Shown here in pieces: positions 61,395 to 64,000 of a stretch of DNA of 64,000 bases. The stretch is taken from contig NZ_CP160680.1 of assembly GCF_040784935.1 (NCBI RefSeq), positions 5,747,802-5,811,801 on the forward strand. Reading direction: 5' to 3'. A model generated the notes under the pieces. That model ran no database searches and was not told where the DNA came from. It saw only the letters and a list, made by a program, of their open reading frames with translations. The stretch comes from Lewinella sp. LCG006. Its GTDB lineage: Bacteria > Bacteroidota > Bacteroidia > Chitinophagales > Saprospiraceae. Each line of letters begins with the position of its first letter. The stretch's first letter is position 1. A program made the position numbers and the translations under genes.

Positions 61395-63923
61395 ATGAGA
61401 GTATTGATAGTGCTTGTTGTTGCCCTATGTGGCTATGGCTTAAATGCCCAGGACTTTATGCTGCAAGGTTGGTATTGGGACTACCCCAGTGCTAATTGTG
61501 GAGGCCTAAATACCAAGTGGGCCGTGAATTTGCAAACGCAAGCCAGTACGCTGGGGAATGCAGGTTTCACCTACGTGTGGTTGCCACCACCAGCCAAAGG
61601 AGGTAGCGAATGTAGCGTAGGGTACGACCCCAAAGATTTGTACGACTTAGGCGATTTTGGACCTACCCGTTTCGGGAGCCGTGCGCAGTTGGATGGGCTC
61701 ATTTCAGCATTGCAGAACAATGGCATGGAGGCGGTTGCTGATGTCGTTTACAATCACCGCGACGGCGGTGACTATGAAGACAATCCCGGTGTGCGGAATT
61801 ACATCATGAACTACCCCAATGTGGGGAATACTTGCAACAATGGCGTAACCCCTTACCCCATCAACGGGAAAACCCGCTGGCGCTTGCCCCTCGGAGGGAG
61901 TTCCGGCAATAATGCCGGGGATTATTATTTTAAATTCTCTTCTGCTTCCGGAAACCCAGGGTTTCATGGGCGGGGATACAATCTTTATTTTCAGACTTCG
62001 CAGGCGGGTTGGCTAAATATGAGCGACTTGTCGGAGGTAGAACCCAACGGTGGCGGTGATTGTGGAACGCCCGATGATCAGACGACCATTACCCTGGGGC
62101 GGAACATGCTGGCCACCATCGATAATGGGGGCTGCGGCGTGGATGAATTCCTGGTGGTCTTAAATCCTGGTGATTTCAATAGTGCTGGGGACTACCTGGA
62201 GATATACGTATCCCAAAGCGGCGGGGATGGCACGGGGGTAGACATCCGCCCTTACGGGCTTTATGCGGCCCCTCGCGGCGCGGATATTATCAACGAATTG
62301 GCTCTCCAGACACGGACGGATTTTACCAACATGCCCAGTGGCCAAGGAGCCATGAACTACCTCAACTTTAAACCCAATGGCATTGATCCTACCTGCCTGG
62401 AAGGCGACTGGGATTTTCCCTACTTTTTCTTCGATGTAGATCAACGGGAAGCATCCACCCAGACGGTCTACAACGAATGGAGTGAATGGTTAATCGAAAG
62501 CGTGGGCTTTACCGGTGGCTTGAGGATGGATGCTGTCAAACACTTCGATCCCGCTATGGTGACCGATCTGCTCAATTACCTGAGCAGTCAAGGCATTGAG
62601 CCGGGAATGATCGTCGGCGAAATTTTTGACTCCAGCACCGGTGCTCTCAATGGATGGGTAAACAGCGTTAATAATGGCCTTACGGCGAATGTGGATGTGC
62701 GTGCGTTTGACTTTAGCTTGCGTTCAGCCCTCAAGGAAGCTTGCGATCGGCATTATTTCAACACTTCTTATGATGTGCGGAATGTCTTCAATGCTGGGAT
62801 GGTGGCTGCTGGCGCCAGTAGTTTCAGTGCTGTAACTTTTGTCAACAACCACGATTTTAGAGATGCCAATCAACCTGTGCAGGATGATCCATTACTGGCA
62901 TACGTTTACATCCTCACCAACAATAAGGTAGGCCTGCCTTGTGTGTTTTACCCCGATTTTTTTGGTGATCAACCGCCCCATTATCCTGCTACCAATATAC
63001 AGGCGGAAATAACCGAACTGATGAGCCTGCACCAGGACTTCATTTTTGGGGCAAGCGAACATTACTACCTCAATCGCTTTGGTACGCCTTATGCTAGTAG
63101 CTATCTTTCTGGCAACGCCAATCAATGCCTGATCTACCAAATCATTGGTGGCCCCAGCAATGAAGATGTGGTCGTAGCCATTAATTTTGGAAACACTCCT
63201 CTGCAAGTAGACCACCAGATCAATCTGGATAATGTCCCTTATGGCGCTACTTTTGAAGACATGACCGGTAATTCTGCCTTCCCTTTTGCTATTGCAAAAA
63301 ACAGCCCTGGCGGAGTGCCTAATAGTATTTACATTGATCTTCCAGCGCGTTCTTATTCTGTCTGGGTGTACAATAGTGGAATTACACCATTGCCAGCAGA
63401 GCTGTTGAGTTTTCAGGCCAAGCAAGAGGGTCTTCAAGTACACTTGGATTGGCGCACCGCTCAAGAAGAGCAGTTGAGTCATTTTCGTATCGAACGCTCT
63501 GAAGATGGCAAGTTATTTCGTCCAGTAGGCCAAGTAGCCGCAGTGGGCAATAGCCAGGAAGAGCAGTCCTACAGCTTTCTGGATCGACAGCTTTCTCGTA
63601 TCAGGGGAGAATATCTGTACTACCGTCTGGCGATGGTGGATGTTGATGGTTCCGAAGAAATTTCTCCCGTTCGGGAAATTCATCTGCCATTTAACCAAAT
63701 TCAGGTTTGGCCCAATCCTGTGGACAATGAATTGCACCTTACAACGCAGCAAGCCATTGATCAGATAATGGTCTTAAACGCTCATGGACAATTGCAGTAT
63801 CGACAATCGGCAAATGGTCGCCAATGCCAGCTGTTTACCAATGATTGGGAAAGTGGGGTCTATCAATTATTGATCATCCTGTCCAACGGTGAACAACTCC
63901 ATCATCGTTTTGTGAAACTATAG
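61395..63923 (+). CDS. GH13 alpha-amylase-family enzyme secreted by T9SS
   Basis: 842 residues with a signal peptide (GYGLNAQ). The GH13 barrel holds DVVYNH (116-121), nucleophile Asp379 in GGLRMDAVKH, acid/base Glu409 in IVGEIFD and the NNHD motif with Asp487. A long insertion (about 145-335) with CNNG and several Cys separates beta-strand 3 and the later barrel. A C-terminal beta domain follows (about 560-665), then the same Ig-like module as the previous gene (LPAELLSFQAKQEGLQVHLDW, FRIERSEDGKLF) and a T9SS sorting domain (IQVWPNPVDNELHL to HRFVKL). Hydrolyses alpha-1,4-glucan outside the cell or on its surface. Confidence 0.94.
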   Translation: MRVLIVLVVALCGYGLNAQDFMLQGWYWDYPSANCGGLNTKWAVNLQTQASTLGNAGFTYVWLPPPAKGGSECSVGYDPKDLYDLGDFGPTRFGSRAQLDGLISALQNNGMEAVADVVYNHRDGGDYEDNPGVRNYIMNYPNVGNTCNNGVTPYPINGKTRWRLPLGGSSGNNAGDYYFKFSSASGNPGFHGRGYNLYFQTSQAGWLNMSDLSEVEPNGGGDCGTPDDQTTITLGRNMLATIDNGGCGVDEFLVVLNPGDFNSAGDYLEIYVSQSGGDGTGVDIRPYGLYAAPRGADIINELALQTRTDFTNMPSGQGAMNYLNFKPNGIDPTCLEGDWDFPYFFFDVDQREASTQTVYNEWSEWLIESVGFTGGLRMDAVKHFDPAMVTDLLNYLSSQGIEPGMIVGEIFDSSTGALNGWVNSVNNGLTANVDVRAFDFSLRSALKEACDRHYFNTSYDVRNVFNAGMVAAGASSFSAVTFVNNHDFRDANQPVQDDPLLAYVYILTNNKVGLPCVFYPDFFGDQPPHYPATNIQAEITELMSLHQDFIFGASEHYYLNRFGTPYASSYLSGNANQCLIYQIIGGPSNEDVVVAINFGNTPLQVDHQINLDNVPYGATFEDMTGNSAFPFAIAKNSPGGVPNSIYIDLPARSYSVWVYNSGITPLPAELLSFQAKQEGLQVHLDWRTAQEEQLSHFRIERSEDGKLFRPVGQVAAVGNSQEEQSYSFLDRQLSRIRGEYLYYRLAMVDVDGSEEISPVREIHLPFNQIQVWPNPVDNELHLTTQQAIDQIMVLNAHGQLQYRQSANGRQCQLFTNDWESGVYQLLIILSNGEQLHHRFVKL

Positions 63924-64000
63924 AGGTCAGGGAGAAATCCATGAATTCCCTTGGTTTAGGAAAAAATGAATTCAGTGACCTGTCATTGTTTTTATAGCAT

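Overview
The window reads as chromosomal DNA of a Bacteroidota bacterium, most likely of the Saprospiria (Lewinella-like). The evidence is type IX secretion (T9SS) C-terminal sorting domains on three large secreted proteins, TAnnTTTG -7 promoter boxes, almost no Shine-Dalgarno sequences, a parA-parB-DUF5683 order, and several Bacteroidota-only protein families. No rRNA, tRNA or CRISPR array was recognised.

Layout. 0-13 kb: end of an outer-membrane protein, an S9 prolyl oligopeptidase lipoprotein, a MATE exporter, full-length purL, a short carboxypeptidase-regulatory-like lipoprotein, RlpA, and a coupled pair of DUF4956 membrane protein and CotH-kinase/beta-helix protein. 13-19 kb: a coiled-coil membrane protein coupled to a metallophosphoesterase lipoprotein, then a stress cluster (conserved 121-aa protein, two tandem-domain Usp proteins, a CBS protein). 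19-26 kb: sialate O-acetylesterase, threonine aldolase, and an AT-rich block with a barrel protein and a vanadium haloperoxidase-like lipoprotein with a duplicated, partly degenerate fold. 27-33 kb: a 2044-aa Cys-rich T9SS cargo with dockerin-like and cohesin-like parts. 33-44 kb: a helical protein of unknown function, an intact IS1634-like element, outer-membrane proteins, parAB-DUF5683, a UPF0173 hydrolase, an FMN reductase and an intact IS3-family element. 44-51 kb: a VWA protein and envelope-sugar genes (glycosyltransferase, initiating sugar transferase, Gfo/Idh/MocA oxidoreductase). 51-64 kb: a small membrane protein, a PNPOx-like protein, an HtrA-type protease, a Bacteroidota-specific secreted protein, a VWA-like membrane protein, a GPH/MFS transporter, a PqqB-like MBL protein and two T9SS cargos, one a GH13 amylase.

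The non-coding DNA is unusually rich. It holds three ~88-bp direct repeats, each with a terminator-like hairpin, at 51.70-51.94 kb; modular low-complexity islands built from GTGTAAAAG, GTCGGAAGT and AACCATC words, which both insertion sequences sit in or beside; a MITE-like inverted repeat with a second partial copy; a GTACTTAGTAC family; and direct plus inverted repeats around the htrA promoter. From about 55.7 to 61.1 kb genes alternate in direction with no intergenic space at three consecutive junctions.
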